DNA from: Triticum aestivum
Lineage: Eukaryota > Streptophyta > Magnoliopsida > Poales > Poaceae
DNA: 64,000 nucleotides
Direction: 5' to 3'
Assembly: GCF_018294505.1 (NCBI RefSeq)
Contig: NC_057809.1
Span: forward strand, 413,268,104 to 413,332,103
Part shown: positions 47,831 to 58,162 of the stretch, one piece after another
Layout: every line of letters begins with the position of its first letter
How positions within the stretch are numbered: position 1 is the first letter of the stretch
The notes under the pieces: model-generated
What the model saw: only the letters and a program-made list of their open reading frames with translations
Database searches by the model: none
Told to the model about the DNA's origin: nothing
Position numbers and translations under genes: made by a program

Positions 47831-48470
47831 TGTAACACCCTCGATGCGGCTATAGCTCCCACGTGTCGAGGCACGACTTAGAGACATAACCGCATTGAAA
47901 GCAATGTCGCAAGTTAGGCAATCATCACGACATCCCATGCAATATATAATAAAAGGGGGAGGTACATAGTTGGCTTACACTCGCCACGTCACATCAAAGT
48001 ACATAAATAACATCCATCATTCAAACACTCATGGCCCGACTACGGCGCCAAAATTAGAAAAGAACCCAACATGCGACACAGTCCCAATCACCCCCAACTG
48101 GGCACCACCACTGATCATCAGGAAAGGAAACATAATAACGCTGAGAGTCCTCGTCGAACTCCCACTTGAGCTCATACGCGTCTCCTGGAGCGGAATCATC
48201 GGGCTCTGCATCTGGTGTAATAGTAATCTGTGAGCCACAGGGACTCAGCAATCTCGCACCCTCGCGATCAAGACTATTTAAGCTTATAGGAAGGGTAAGG
48301 CAAATATATGTGGAGCTACAGCAAGCGACTAGCATATATGGTGCCTATCTTATTCGCAAAAGAGAGCGAGAAGAGGAGGCAAAGCATGAGCGAGAAACTA
48401 GAGAGCAACCTGCGCAAACATTACTTCAACACCGTGTCCACTTCCCGGACTCCGCCGAGAAGAGGCCATC

Positions 48471-50241
48471 TGAAAGTGCAACTATCCCTAGGTGGTTTTG
48501 GTAATTCATAACAACATATAGCTCATTGAGCTAATGCTATTCCAAGATGATTATTTCAGGAAAGCTCAATGATTGGCATGGCATGGATGTGAAAGTGGAA
48601 CCCTCAAAATGCTAAGGACAAAGGATTGGCTCAAGCTCAAAAGCTCAAGACTCTTCATTTTATATTTTAGTAATCCAAGATCACATTGAGTCCATAGGAA
48701 AAGCCAATACTATCAAGGAGGGATGAGGTGTTGCTTAATGAGCCTCTTGCTTCATGTGCTTAGTGATATGCTCCAAAACCCTCAACTACTTTCCCATATC
48801 CACATATGACCTAAACCCTAAGCCAAACTCGGTCCTACCGATTCTTCCTATCCGGCGCCACCGAGTTTCACTTGTCATTAGCCACTACCAAACCCTAGCA
48901 ATTCGGTTCTACCGATAAGGATCTCGGTCTCACCGAGATGGGGTTGCAAACTCTCTGTTTCCCTTTCGTAACTTTTCGGTCCCACCGAAAGAGCGAATCG
49001 GTCCCACCGAGATTGCAATGTAAACTCAGTGTTTCCCCTTTGTAACTTTTCGGTCTCACCGAGTTCCACTCGGTCTCACCAAAAGAGCAAATCGGTCCCA
49101 CTGAGTTTGCCTGACCAACTCTCTGGTTAGCCAATTACCAAATTCGGTCTCACCGAGTTTGTGTAATCGGTCTCACCGAGATTACGATATGCCCAAACCC
49201 TAACCATATCAGTCCTACCGAGTTGCATGTCAGTCCCACCGAAATTCCTAACGGTCACTAGGTTTGCTATTTCGGTCAGACCGAGTTTTCTGATTCAGTC
49301 CCACCGAGATTGGTAAATTGTGTGTAACGGTTGGATTTTGTGTGGAGGCTATATATACCCCTCCACCTCCTTCTCATTCGAAGAGAGAGCCATCAGAACA
49401 CACACACCATTCCAACTCATATGTTCTGAGAGAGAACCACCTACTCATTTGTTGAGACCAAGACATTCCATTCCTACCATAAGAATCTTGATCTCTAGCC
49501 TTCCCAAGTTGCTTTCCACTCAAACCTTCTTTCCACCAAATCCAAATCCTATGAGAGAGAGTTGAGTGTTGGGGAGACTATCATTTGAAGCACAAGAGCA
49601 AGGAGTTCATTACCTACACACCATTTGTTACTTCTTGGAGAGTGGTGTCTCCTAGATTGGCTAGGTGTCACTTGGGAGCCTCCAACAAGATTGTGGAGTT
49701 GAACCAAGGAGTTTGTAAGGGCAGGGAGATCGCCTACTTCGTGAAGATCTACCGCTAGTGAGGCAAGTCCTTTGTGGGCGATGGCCATGGTGGGATAGAC
49801 AAGATTGCTTCTTCGTGGACCCTTTGTGGGTGGTTGCTTTTTCGTGGACCCTTCGTGGGTGGACCCCTGTGTGGACTCGCGCAACCGTTGCCCTTGGGTG
49901 GAGCCCTGTGTGGACTCGCGCAACCGTTACCCTTCGTGGGTTGAAGTCTCCATCAACATGGATGTAGGATAGCACCACCTATCCGAACCACGAGAAAAAC
50001 ATCCGTGTCTCCAATAGCGTTTGAATTCTCCAAACCCTTCCCTTTACATTCTCGCAAGTTGCATGCTTTACTTTCCGCTGCCTATAAACTCTTTGCATGC
50101 TTGCTTGAATTATGTTATGATTGCTTGACTTGTCCTAAGATAGCTAAAAACTGCCAAGAACTAAAATTGGGAAAAGTTAAGTTTTTATTTGGTCAAGTAG
50201 TCTAATCACCCCCCCCCTCTAGACATACTTTCGATCCTACA
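48471..50241 (+). repeat. 5' LTR of element B
   Basis: This 1771-bp LTR runs from TGAAAGTGCAACTATCC to TCGATCCTACA. U3 (about 48830-49310) holds around 15 CGGT-N3-ACCG-type palindromes. The TATA box (CTATATATAC) is at 49350-49359. Near 49858-49935 a 37-38 bp unit is tandemly duplicated; the 3' LTR has it once. Confidence 0.95.
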
Positions 50242-50243
50242 AG

Positions 50244-50255
50244 TGGTATCAGAGC
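50244..50255 (+). other. Primer-binding site of element B
   Basis: It reads TGGTATCAGAGC two bases after the LTR, a perfect initiator tRNA-Met complement and identical to that of element D. Confidence 0.93.
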
Positions 50256-50325
50256 TTTGGTCTCCATTTGCTTGATCTCCATAGCTTTTGGTGGTCATAG
50301 CCTTGGTTTCACAACCTAGGAGAGT

Positions 50326-52380
50326 ATGGCGTCTAGCGAGGGAAATTATCACCGTAGAGGTCCTTACTTTGATGGTACTAATTTTGCTAGTTGGAAGCAT
50401 AAAATGAAAATGCATATTCTTGGACATAACCCCGTTGTTTGGGCTATTGTGTGTGTTGGTTTGCAAGGTGACTTCTTTGATGGGAGAGAACCAAACCGTG
50501 AAGCTACCGCGGATGATTTGAAGATGTTGCAATACAATGCTCAAGCTTGTGATATTCTCTTCAACGGATTGTGCCCTGAAGAATTCAACAAAATCAGCCG
50601 CCTTGAGAATGCAAAGGAAATTTGGGACACTTTGATTGATATGCACGAAGGTACCGACTCCGTCAAGGAATCCAAGTTGGATGTGCTTCAAAGCCAACTT
50701 GACAAGTTCAAGATGAAGGATGGTGAAGGTGTCGCTGAAATGTACTCTAGGCTTGCTCTCATCACAAATGAGATTGCCGGCTTAGGAAGTGAAGAGATGA
50801 CCGATAAATTCATCATCAAGAAGATCCTAAGAGCCTTGGATGGAAAATATGATATCGTGTGCACATTGATCCAAATGATGCCCAATTACAAAGATCTCAA
50901 GCCAATGGAGGTGATTGGAAGAATTGTTGCTCATGAGATGTCACTTAAGGATAAAGAGGAACTTCACAACAAATCAAGTGGTGCCTATAAAGCCTCATGT
51001 GAAGCCCCTACATCATCAAGTGAGAAACAAGACTTCAATGAAGAATTGAGCTTAATGGTGAAGAACTTCAACAAGTTCTACAAGAGTAGAAGCAAAGATA
51101 GAAGCTCCAAGTCAAGGTCCTACAATGACAAAAGATCTTCTAGTCGAGAGCGAAACTGTTACAATTGTGGAAGACCCGGACACTATTCCAATGAGTGTAT
51201 GCCTCCCTACAAGAGAAGAGAAGATTCTCCAAAAAGAAGAAGCAAAGGATCACCACCAAGAGAGAGAAGGAGTAGAGATGATCGTTATGAACGAAGATAC
51301 TCACGGAGAAGCAAGGATTCGGAAAGGAAGGAAAAATCATCAAGGAGCTACACAAGACGAAGACATCAAGCTCATGTTGGTGAATGGGTATCCGGCTCCG
51401 ACTCCGACAGCCACTCCGAGAGAAGTTATCACTCCGACTCCGAAGATACTCAAGATGAAGGTGTTGCCGGTCTAGCACTTGTGTCAACCAACTCCTACGA
51501 CATATTTGACTCACCAAATGAAGGAATTGGAAGATGCTTCATGGCCAAAGGTCCTAAGGTAACACACCCCGAGTATGTTGATTTCAATAGTGATGAAGAT
51601 GACTTGTTAGGTGATGATTTGCTTGATGACAACTCTAGTGATGAATACTATGATGAGAGATCAATTAATCATGCTAATCAAGATAAAACGAATGACAATG
51701 ATAAGGAGAAGATTGAGGCTCTAACTAAAGAACTAAAAACTCTTAAGTTAGCTCATGACACTATCTTTGAAGATCATCGAGAACTTTTAAGAGCTCATGA
51801 GAAACTACGCTTTGAAAAGCTCAATCGTGAGCAAGAGCATGAGTTCTTAAAGGCAATCAATGATGATCTCCGCAAGAAAAGTTCTTCTTACATTGCCAAG
51901 CATTTACTCTTATCCACTTACATGACTCAAGTCAAGTCTAACAAGAAAGATTCTTTCTCTAGTAGTAACAATGATCATGCTAAATCCAATATTGTTGCTT
52001 CTAGTAGTTGTCTTGATTCCACTAATGATTCTCTTAGCCAAGTTACACTTGAGCAAGAAAATAGCTTATTGAAGGGAATTATAGAGAAAGGAGTGTACAA
52101 AAGCCTTGCCGGGAGTAAGCAATTCGAGGAAATTGTGCGCAAGCAAGGAATGCACCGGAAGAATCAAGGTGTTGGTTTTGAACGAAAGTTCAATGCCAAT
52201 GGAGTTGAATGGGAAGAAGATCAATACCCCAAGCGAAGTTTGTCCCTCAACAAGAGAAGTATACTTCTTTCAATGGGACACAAGCTCAAGATGATCTTCC
52301 ACCACAAGACTACGAGCAAAAAGGCAAGGACAAGCTTCAAGAGGAAATTGATGCATTTGAAGAAGCTCCTAAGACCTTAG
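50326..52380 (+). CDS. Gag of element B
   Basis: A 684-codon frame starts MASSEGNYHRRGPYFDG. It has a UBN2 Copia gag domain (residues about 15-215, with FASWKHKMKMHI, EIWDTLIDMHEG and YSRLALITNEI). An Arg/Ser-rich region brackets a CCHC zinc knuckle at residues 278-291 (CYNCGRPGHYSNEC). A long acidic and coiled-coil part follows (about residues 460-540). The block VYKSLAGSKQFEEI and GVGFERKFNANGVEWEEDQYPK matches the gag of D. Just after it, near 52230, the expected continuation lies in the overlapping phase (52209-52484, ending PRIPIKMMWIQKKKN), so a one-base shift has replaced the last roughly 50 residues. The core domains are intact. It is probably the only protein of this element that builds its particle. 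Confidence 0.88.
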   Translation: MASSEGNYHRRGPYFDGTNFASWKHKMKMHILGHNPVVWAIVCVGLQGDFFDGREPNREATADDLKMLQYNAQACDILFNGLCPEEFNKISRLENAKEIWDTLIDMHEGTDSVKESKLDVLQSQLDKFKMKDGEGVAEMYSRLALITNEIAGLGSEEMTDKFIIKKILRALDGKYDIVCTLIQMMPNYKDLKPMEVIGRIVAHEMSLKDKEELHNKSSGAYKASCEAPTSSSEKQDFNEELSLMVKNFNKFYKSRSKDRSSKSRSYNDKRSSSRERNCYNCGRPGHYSNECMPPYKRREDSPKRRSKGSPPRERRSRDDRYERRYSRRSKDSERKEKSSRSYTRRRHQAHVGEWVSGSDSDSHSERSYHSDSEDTQDEGVAGLALVSTNSYDIFDSPNEGIGRCFMAKGPKVTHPEYVDFNSDEDDLLGDDLLDDNSSDEYYDERSINHANQDKTNDNDKEKIEALTKELKTLKLAHDTIFEDHRELLRAHEKLRFEKLNREQEHEFLKAINDDLRKKSSSYIAKHLLLSTYMTQVKSNKKDSFSSSNNDHAKSNIVASSSCLDSTNDSLSQVTLEQENSLLKGIIEKGVYKSLAGSKQFEEIVRKQGMHRKNQGVGFERKFNANGVEWEEDQYPKRSLSLNKRSILLSMGHKLKMIFHHKTTSKKARTSFKRKLMHLKKLLRP

Positions 52381-52484
52381 TCAAGTGGATTCCCAAGACT
52401 ACTTCAAGTTCCACTTCATCAAGTACGACTACAACTCCAAGGATTCCCATCAAGATGATGTGGATCCAAAAGAAGAAGAACTAG

Positions 52485-53279
52485 AGAGTTCTTGAGGGTG
52501 ACTCTGCCAACATACTTCACTCTTATCATTTTGGCAAGAACAAGTGCAATCAACTTCCACATCTTGCACTAGTTCAAGGAGTCACAAACCCTCTTGTTGG
52601 TAAGACAAGGGACAAGGTAACCTAAAAGTTTTCATGGACATCATCTTTGTGTGCATCACTCTATGTCTATGGATATCCTTGTTTGTTCCTTGTGGGACTA
52701 ACCCATGTAGGTATTGAAAGTGCAATTCACTCAAATGGATAGCTCCGAGAGATCTACATCAACATTGAGCCTCCACATCTTCAATATCTACATGAAGTCA
52801 TCATCGACAAAACCCAAGGTTAGTTCATCCCTCTTAGGGGGGATATCACATCTAGGGGGAGCTTTACTCTAAGACTTGAGCTAAAGCAACTCTAAAGATG
52901 TGAACAAAACAATGCTTTATGTAAAAGTGGTAACCCCACTTGAGCTTAAATGATGAGTATGACCTACGATCAAGTGTTCTCACTTGACTCCTAAGTCAAT
53001 ATACTCATATATAGATGACCTAGTCATCGCAAATTGCTTGATAGATGCTAGAATTGGTTGTGCATGCCTTGCCACATATTTCATTTGCCATCTTATTGTG
53101 TGAGCATGCTGGTTGCATATTTTACTCATTCGAGGACATCCACTTGTTGTTTGATTGTTTGGCTTTATCTTCTTTTGCCAAGTGGATGGACAAGAATGCC
53201 TAAGAACCTCCTCTATCTATCTATGCTTTTCTCATCTCAAACTCTATTCATGCTGCATCACAAAATTTGATCAAGTCAG
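52485..53279 (+). other. Non-coding region after gag of element B, with polypurine-like tracts
   Basis: No pol domain is present where protease and integrase should follow. Two purine tracts, TTAGGGGGGAT (52833-52843) and CTAGGGGGAGC (52852-52862), resemble polypurine tracts. Sireviruses usually carry such multiple tracts between coding sequence and 3' LTR, so this probably marks the original 3' region. Confidence 0.6.
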
Positions 53280-53918
53280 ATTCGAACCACTCTGTGTGAG
53301 GAGCGCTCGGAGTCCCCGATTCGTCATAGACTTAAACTTCCAAAACCTCTTTATGATTCTCGGTCTGACCGATACTCCACTTTCGGTCCTACTGAGATCA
53401 TTAAGTTGATCTAGGTTTTCGATCTCGGTGCAACCAATTTGAACCTTTTGGTCACACCGAGTTTCAGTAACTGCACGCAGTTATGAATCTCGGTGCCACC
53501 GAGTTGTTCCACTCGGTCACACCGACAGGGTCGGGCTATATATAGTCACGGGCAAAATTTGGAAATTTCTCCGAAACCCCTTCGCCCGCGCGATAGCCTG
53601 CTCTGCCCTCGAGGTCTTCGGATCATCTTCTCGCCGCCAGCAGCCTCCAGTCGCTGGTCTCCATCGCCGTCAACGGGATTTCTGCTCCGCCGTTGCCGCC
53701 GTAGCAAGTCCCCGTCGAATTAGGGTATGGACTTGATCTTTGTGCTATTCCTCAATCTGATTCCTAGCACATTGTGATCGTATTGATTCTTGCCACGTTT
53801 GAGAAACTTCTATCCAGTCAAAACGCTCATAGATTAGGTTTGATTCGAAAATTCTAGGTTTAGGTTTCCGCCGAAACCATCTCAGACCCACCGTGTTGAA
53901 AAACTCGGTCCCACCGAT
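53280..53918 (+). promoter_or_regulatory. Promoter-like block upstream of the extra ORF in element B
   Basis: It contains about six CGGT-N3-ACCG palindromes (53360-53530) of the kind found in the LTR U3. A TATA box CTATATATAG follows at 53535-53544, then a GC-rich leader-like part (53580-53710) and further palindromes near 53905-53975. A possible splice donor (TAGGGTATGG) at about 53720-53729 follows the GC-rich part. The organisation imitates U3-TATA-leader, which suggests a separate transcript for the downstream ORF. Confidence 0.5.
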
Positions 53919-55901
53919 TTGGCTTATGCCATTGCACAAGTAAGACTCGGTCTGACCGAGAATTACTATCGGTCTGACCTGCCTAAAGCTGCCACGAGAC
54001 AAAGGAAGAAGAAAACCTCAGATTCTGAAGATGGGGACTATGTGGCAGAGGAAGAGGCCACTTCCAAGAGAGTTGAGCCAGCTCAAGGCTCAAAGCCAGG
54101 CCTGAAAATCAAAAGGCCAGCAGGCAGGCAGCCCATGTCAAAGGCTAGAGCCTCAACTGAGAAGCCTGCTCCCATTGAGCCCGTTGCAGCTGAGGGCAAG
54201 AATAGGAAAGAAAGAGTGAAGAAGACTGTGGCTAAAGTGCTTGGGAAGGCCTCCATCATGGTATAAGAGGAGGAGGAAGAAGAGGCAGCTGCACCAGCGC
54301 CCAAGGCAGCCAAACTTATGGGAGATGCCATAAGGTCAGGGGGAGCTGCATCCAAGCCCAAGGAAGCACCTAAGGATGCATCTAAGCCTAAGAGTGCACC
54401 AAAGAGAAACACAAGAAGCATCCCAACCACTGAGAAGAACAAGGCCCCAGTGCCTGAGACTGTTGCAGAGGAAGAGGAAGAGAGTGTCCTTCGAAAGCTC
54501 AAGCCCAAGATCCCAGACCACAACGATGCTCATCCTGTGGCTGAGGATATGAAGCTCAGGAGAGACTCAGGGCTCAGGAAGTGGAGAGAAGCAGATCCAT
54601 ATGCTTCTAGGAGAAGGACTGCAGTGGACTACAGGTTTCATACCAAGGAGCAACAGGATTTCTATGAGACAGTGCTACTTGACAAGAAGCCAATTGTATA
54701 TGACATGAGATGGGTCGACTGGACCTATATCAAGGACAATGAAGAGTACTACCCAGGAGTTCAGGACAGCTTCAAGGCGTGTGGAGTAGAGGACTTTGTT
54801 GGGCAGAAGCTCACAAAGTGGAACGAGGAACTCATCATGCAGTTCTACTCCACAGCTCACTTTTATCCAGATGGGAGGATTACATGGATGTATGAGGGTA
54901 CGAGGTACCACTCTACTGTTGAGGAATGGGTGAAGCTGATCAATGCCCCATAGGAGCAAGCGAATGACTTGGACATTTATGCCAAGAAAAAGATGGACCA
55001 CAACTCCATGTCCAACATGTACAAGGAGATTCCGAATGAAGCACTTGACACATTCAAGTTCGGCTCAGTACATTATCTGCTATCAGGATTGCCTACGATC
55101 AACTGGATCCTTAGGCACACCCTTCTGCCCAAGTCTGGAGATCACAAGATGATCAGAGGTCACGCGATCAACTTGCTACATGTGTTTGATGTGCCTCAAA
55201 AATTCAAAGTCATGAGCCTCATAGTTGAAACAACCAAAAGGACTGCGGCAGATCAGAAGAGGAGCTGTGGATATGCCCCTCAGATTCAGGAGCTCATCGA
55301 CTCCAAGATGGGCACGGGCGTATATTTGCTGGATAAGGAACACCTGCCCATCCGTCTAGATTTTGAGAATAATGAAGTTGTTATGACTGAGAATGAACCA
55401 TCATCTGTCCATGCACAAGCTCAGAAGGAGAAGGCGAAGAAGGAGAAAGCTGCCAGGATGCCTACTCAAGCGGAGGCATCTGATTACTTCCTGAAAACCA
55501 AACAAGAGCAGCTCAGTTACTTGATTGCGTCCACCCTGCGGATTGAGCAGAGTATAGCCACCCTGACTCAGAACCAGGCGAGCTTAGAGAGGATCATGGA
55601 ACAGAGATTCTATGACTTGGACATCAAGGTGACAGAGATACATACTGCCGTGGAGCAGCTCCAGGAGGACATGAATGAGAGGAGAGGCAGGACCACGACT
55701 CATGCTTTTGTGAGGGTGCCACGAGGTCCGAGGTCGTCTGCACTGCCAGTTGCTGACACCAGAGCTACAACGTCTGCACCAGCCACAGCCTCAGTTCCAC
55801 CAGCTCCAGCATCCACGTCAGCCTCGACTCCGACCACGTCTATCGAAGGCTTCGTCCTTGGAGTGCTCCGGACTCCACCACCACCTGAAGATCAAGCCTG
55901 A
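53919..55901 (+). pseudogene. Extra ORF of element B, plant-transposon-type protein with coiled coil
   Basis: One phase of 661 codons is broken only by TAA at 54264-54266 and TAG at 54951-54953. The N-terminal third is basic and Lys/Ala/Pro-rich (RKKKTSDSEDGD, APKAAKL). The middle (about 54600-55250) resembles the putative plant transposon protein domain of grass retroelements (FYSTAHFYPDGRITWMYEG, TVEEWVKLINAP, FKFGSVHYLLSGLP). The C-terminal part predicts a coiled coil (LRIEQSIATLTQNQASLERI, LDIKVTEIHTAVEQLQEDM), then a Pro/Ala/Thr-rich tail. It has no protease, integrase or polymerase motif. It could be a captured host or transposon gene, or a homologue of the Sirevirus third ORF (env-like) left after loss of pol. 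The first ATG in phase is used as start, but splicing upstream is possible. Confidence 0.7.
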
Positions 55902-56410
55902 GCGTAGATCTAGTGCTATGCATTTTCTAGGAACTTTTTGTTAACTTGTTGCCAAAGGGGGAGAAGATGTATAGATCATAGGCTTCGAGAGAGAGAGTGT
56001 TGCTTTTCTCTCTTGCTTTATTTGGTGGTTTTTTGAAGTTTGTTTGCTTGTGTGTGAGATACTACGTCATTATTTGTGAGACATCGATGATCATGTGTTT
56101 GATCATAAGCTACACTTACTGTTTGCTTAATGCTTGCTTAAATTTTATCATTCTATTGATCATTCACTATTCTTGGTGATGAGTGCATGTATTTCAATCT
56201 TATCATTTTGAGCGCTCCACCAAGATGTATGTGACATGGAAGAGTAACCCATGACTCTAACTCTTTGTGCATTTGCAGTCCAAAGCAAATTTTAAATATG
56301 CACAAATTTAGGGGGAGCTCTTACTTATCACATACTTCTCAAAGCGACTATATATTTCATACTTATTATCATTTGTCGAAGCTTTGATCTATATGTTGTC
56401 ATCAATTACC
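55902..56410 (+). other. 3' non-coding region of element B with polypurine-like tracts
   Basis: Besides the terminal tract, CAAAGGGGGAGAAG (55953-55966) and TTAGGGGGAGC (56310-56320) are present. It has no gene. Confidence 0.65.
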
Positions 56411-56423
56411 AAAAGGGGGAGAT
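56411..56423 (+). other. Polypurine tract of element B
   Basis: AAAAGGGGGAGAT directly precedes the 3' LTR. Confidence 0.9.
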
Positions 56424-58157
56424 TGAAAGTGCAACTATCCCTAGGTGGTTTTAGTAATTCATAACAACATATAGCTCATTGAGCTAATGCTATTCCAAGA
56501 TGATTATTTCAGGAAAGCTCAATGATTGGCATGGCATGGATGTGAAAGTGGAACCCTCAAAATGCTAAGGACAAAGGATTGGCTCAAGCTCAAAAGCTCA
56601 AGACTCTTCATTTTATATTTTAGTGATCCAAGATCACATTGAGTCCATAGGAAAAGCCAATACTATCAAGGAGGGATGAGGTGTTGCTTAATGAGCCTCT
56701 TGCTTCATGTGCTTAGTGATATGCTCCAAAACCCTCAACTACTTTCCCATATCCACATATGACCTAAAACCTAAGCCAAACTCGGTCCTACCGATTCTTC
56801 CTATCCGGCGCCACCGAATTTCACTTGTCATTAGCCACTACCAAACCCTAGCAATTCGGTTCTACCGATAAGGATCTCAGTCTCACCGAGATGGGGTTGC
56901 AAACTCTCTGTTTCCCTTTCATAACTTTTCGGTCCCACCGAAAGAGCGAATTGGTCCCACCGAGATTGCAATGTAAACTCAGTGTTTCCCCTTTGTAACT
57001 TTTTGGTCTCATCGAGTTCCACTCGGTCTCACCGAAAGAGCAAATCGGTCCCACCGAGTTTGCCTGACCAACTCTCTGGTTAGCCAATTACCAAATTCGG
57101 TCTCACCAAGTTTGTGTAATCGGTCTCACCGAGATTATGTTATGCCCAAACCCTAACCATATCGGTCCTACCGAGTTGCATGTCAGTCCCACCGAAATTC
57201 CTAACGGTCACTAGGTTTGCTATTTTGGTCAGACCGAGTTTTCTGATTCGGTCCCACCGAGATTGGTAAATTGTGTGTAACGGTTGGATTTTGTGTGGAG
57301 GCTATATATACCCCTCCACCTCCTTCTCATTCGAAGAGAGAGCCATCAGAACACACACACCATTCCAACTCATATGTTCTGAGAGAGAACCACCTACTCA
57401 TGTGTTGAGACCAAGACATTCCATTCCTACCATAAGAATCTTGATCTCTAGCCTTCCCAAGTTGCTTTCCACTCAAATCTTCTTTCCACCAAATCCAAAT
57501 CCTATGAGAGAGAGTTGAGTGTTGGGGAGACTATCATTTGAAGCACAAGAGCAAGGAGTTCATTACCTACACACCATTTGTTACTTCTTGGAGAGTGGTG
57601 TCTCCTAGATTGGCTAGGTGTCACTTGGGAGCCTCCGACAAGATTGTGGAGTTGAACCAAGGAGTTTGTAAGGGCAAGGAGATCACCTACTTCGTGAAGA
57701 TCTACCGCTAGTGAGGCAAGTCCTTCGTGGGCGATGGCCATGGTGGGGTAGACAAGGTTGCTTCTTCGTGGACCCTTTGTGGGTGGTTGCTTCTTCGTGG
57801 ACCCTTCGTGGGTGGAGCCCTGTGTGGACTCGCGCAACCGTTACCCTTCGTGGGTTGAAGTCTCCATCAACGTGGATGTAGGATAGCACCACCTATCCGA
57901 ACCACGGGAAAAACATCCGTGTCTCCAATAGCATTTGAATTCTCCAAACCCTTCCCTTTACATTCTCGCAAGTTGCATGCTTTACTTTCCGCTGCCTATA
58001 AACTCTTTGCATGCTTGCTTGAATTATGTTATGATTGCTTGACTTGTCCTAAGATAGCTAAAAACTGCCAAGAACTAAAATTGGGAAAATGTTAAGTTTT
58101 TATTTGGTCAAGTAGTCTAATCACCCCCCCCCCTCTAGACATACTTTCGATCCTACA
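56424..58157 (+). repeat. 3' LTR of element B
   Basis: This 1734-bp partner of 48471-50241 carries mostly transitions relative to it and lacks the tandem 37-38 bp unit. The TATA box is at about 57303-57312. Confidence 0.95.
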
Positions 58158-58162
58158 CCATC

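Larger units (their letters stand above)
48471..58157 (+). mobile_element. Non-autonomous Sirevirus-like Copia element B (gag plus extra ORF, no pol)
   Basis: LTRs at 48471-50241 and 56424-58157 are flanked by the duplication ccatc (48466-48470 and 58158-58162). A perfect primer-binding site (50244-50255) and polypurine tract (56411-56423) are present. Inside are gag (50326-52380), several further polypurine-like tracts, a TATA-bearing block and a roughly 660-codon frame (53919-55901). Protease, integrase and reverse transcriptase are absent, so enzymes must come in trans. Palindrome-rich U3, multiple AGGGGGAG tracts and the long gag place it with Sireviruses. Confidence 0.9.

Noticed and set aside
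48830..49310. Regularly recurring short palindromes as a CRISPR-like array
   Set aside because: Spacers are irregular and the units degenerate, they are inside a plant retrotransposon LTR, and no cas gene exists in the window.
50244..50255. tRNA gene fragment at TGGTATCAGAGC sites
   Set aside because: These are primer-binding sites adjacent to LTRs. They match only the complement of the tRNA-Met 3' end and have no cloverleaf.
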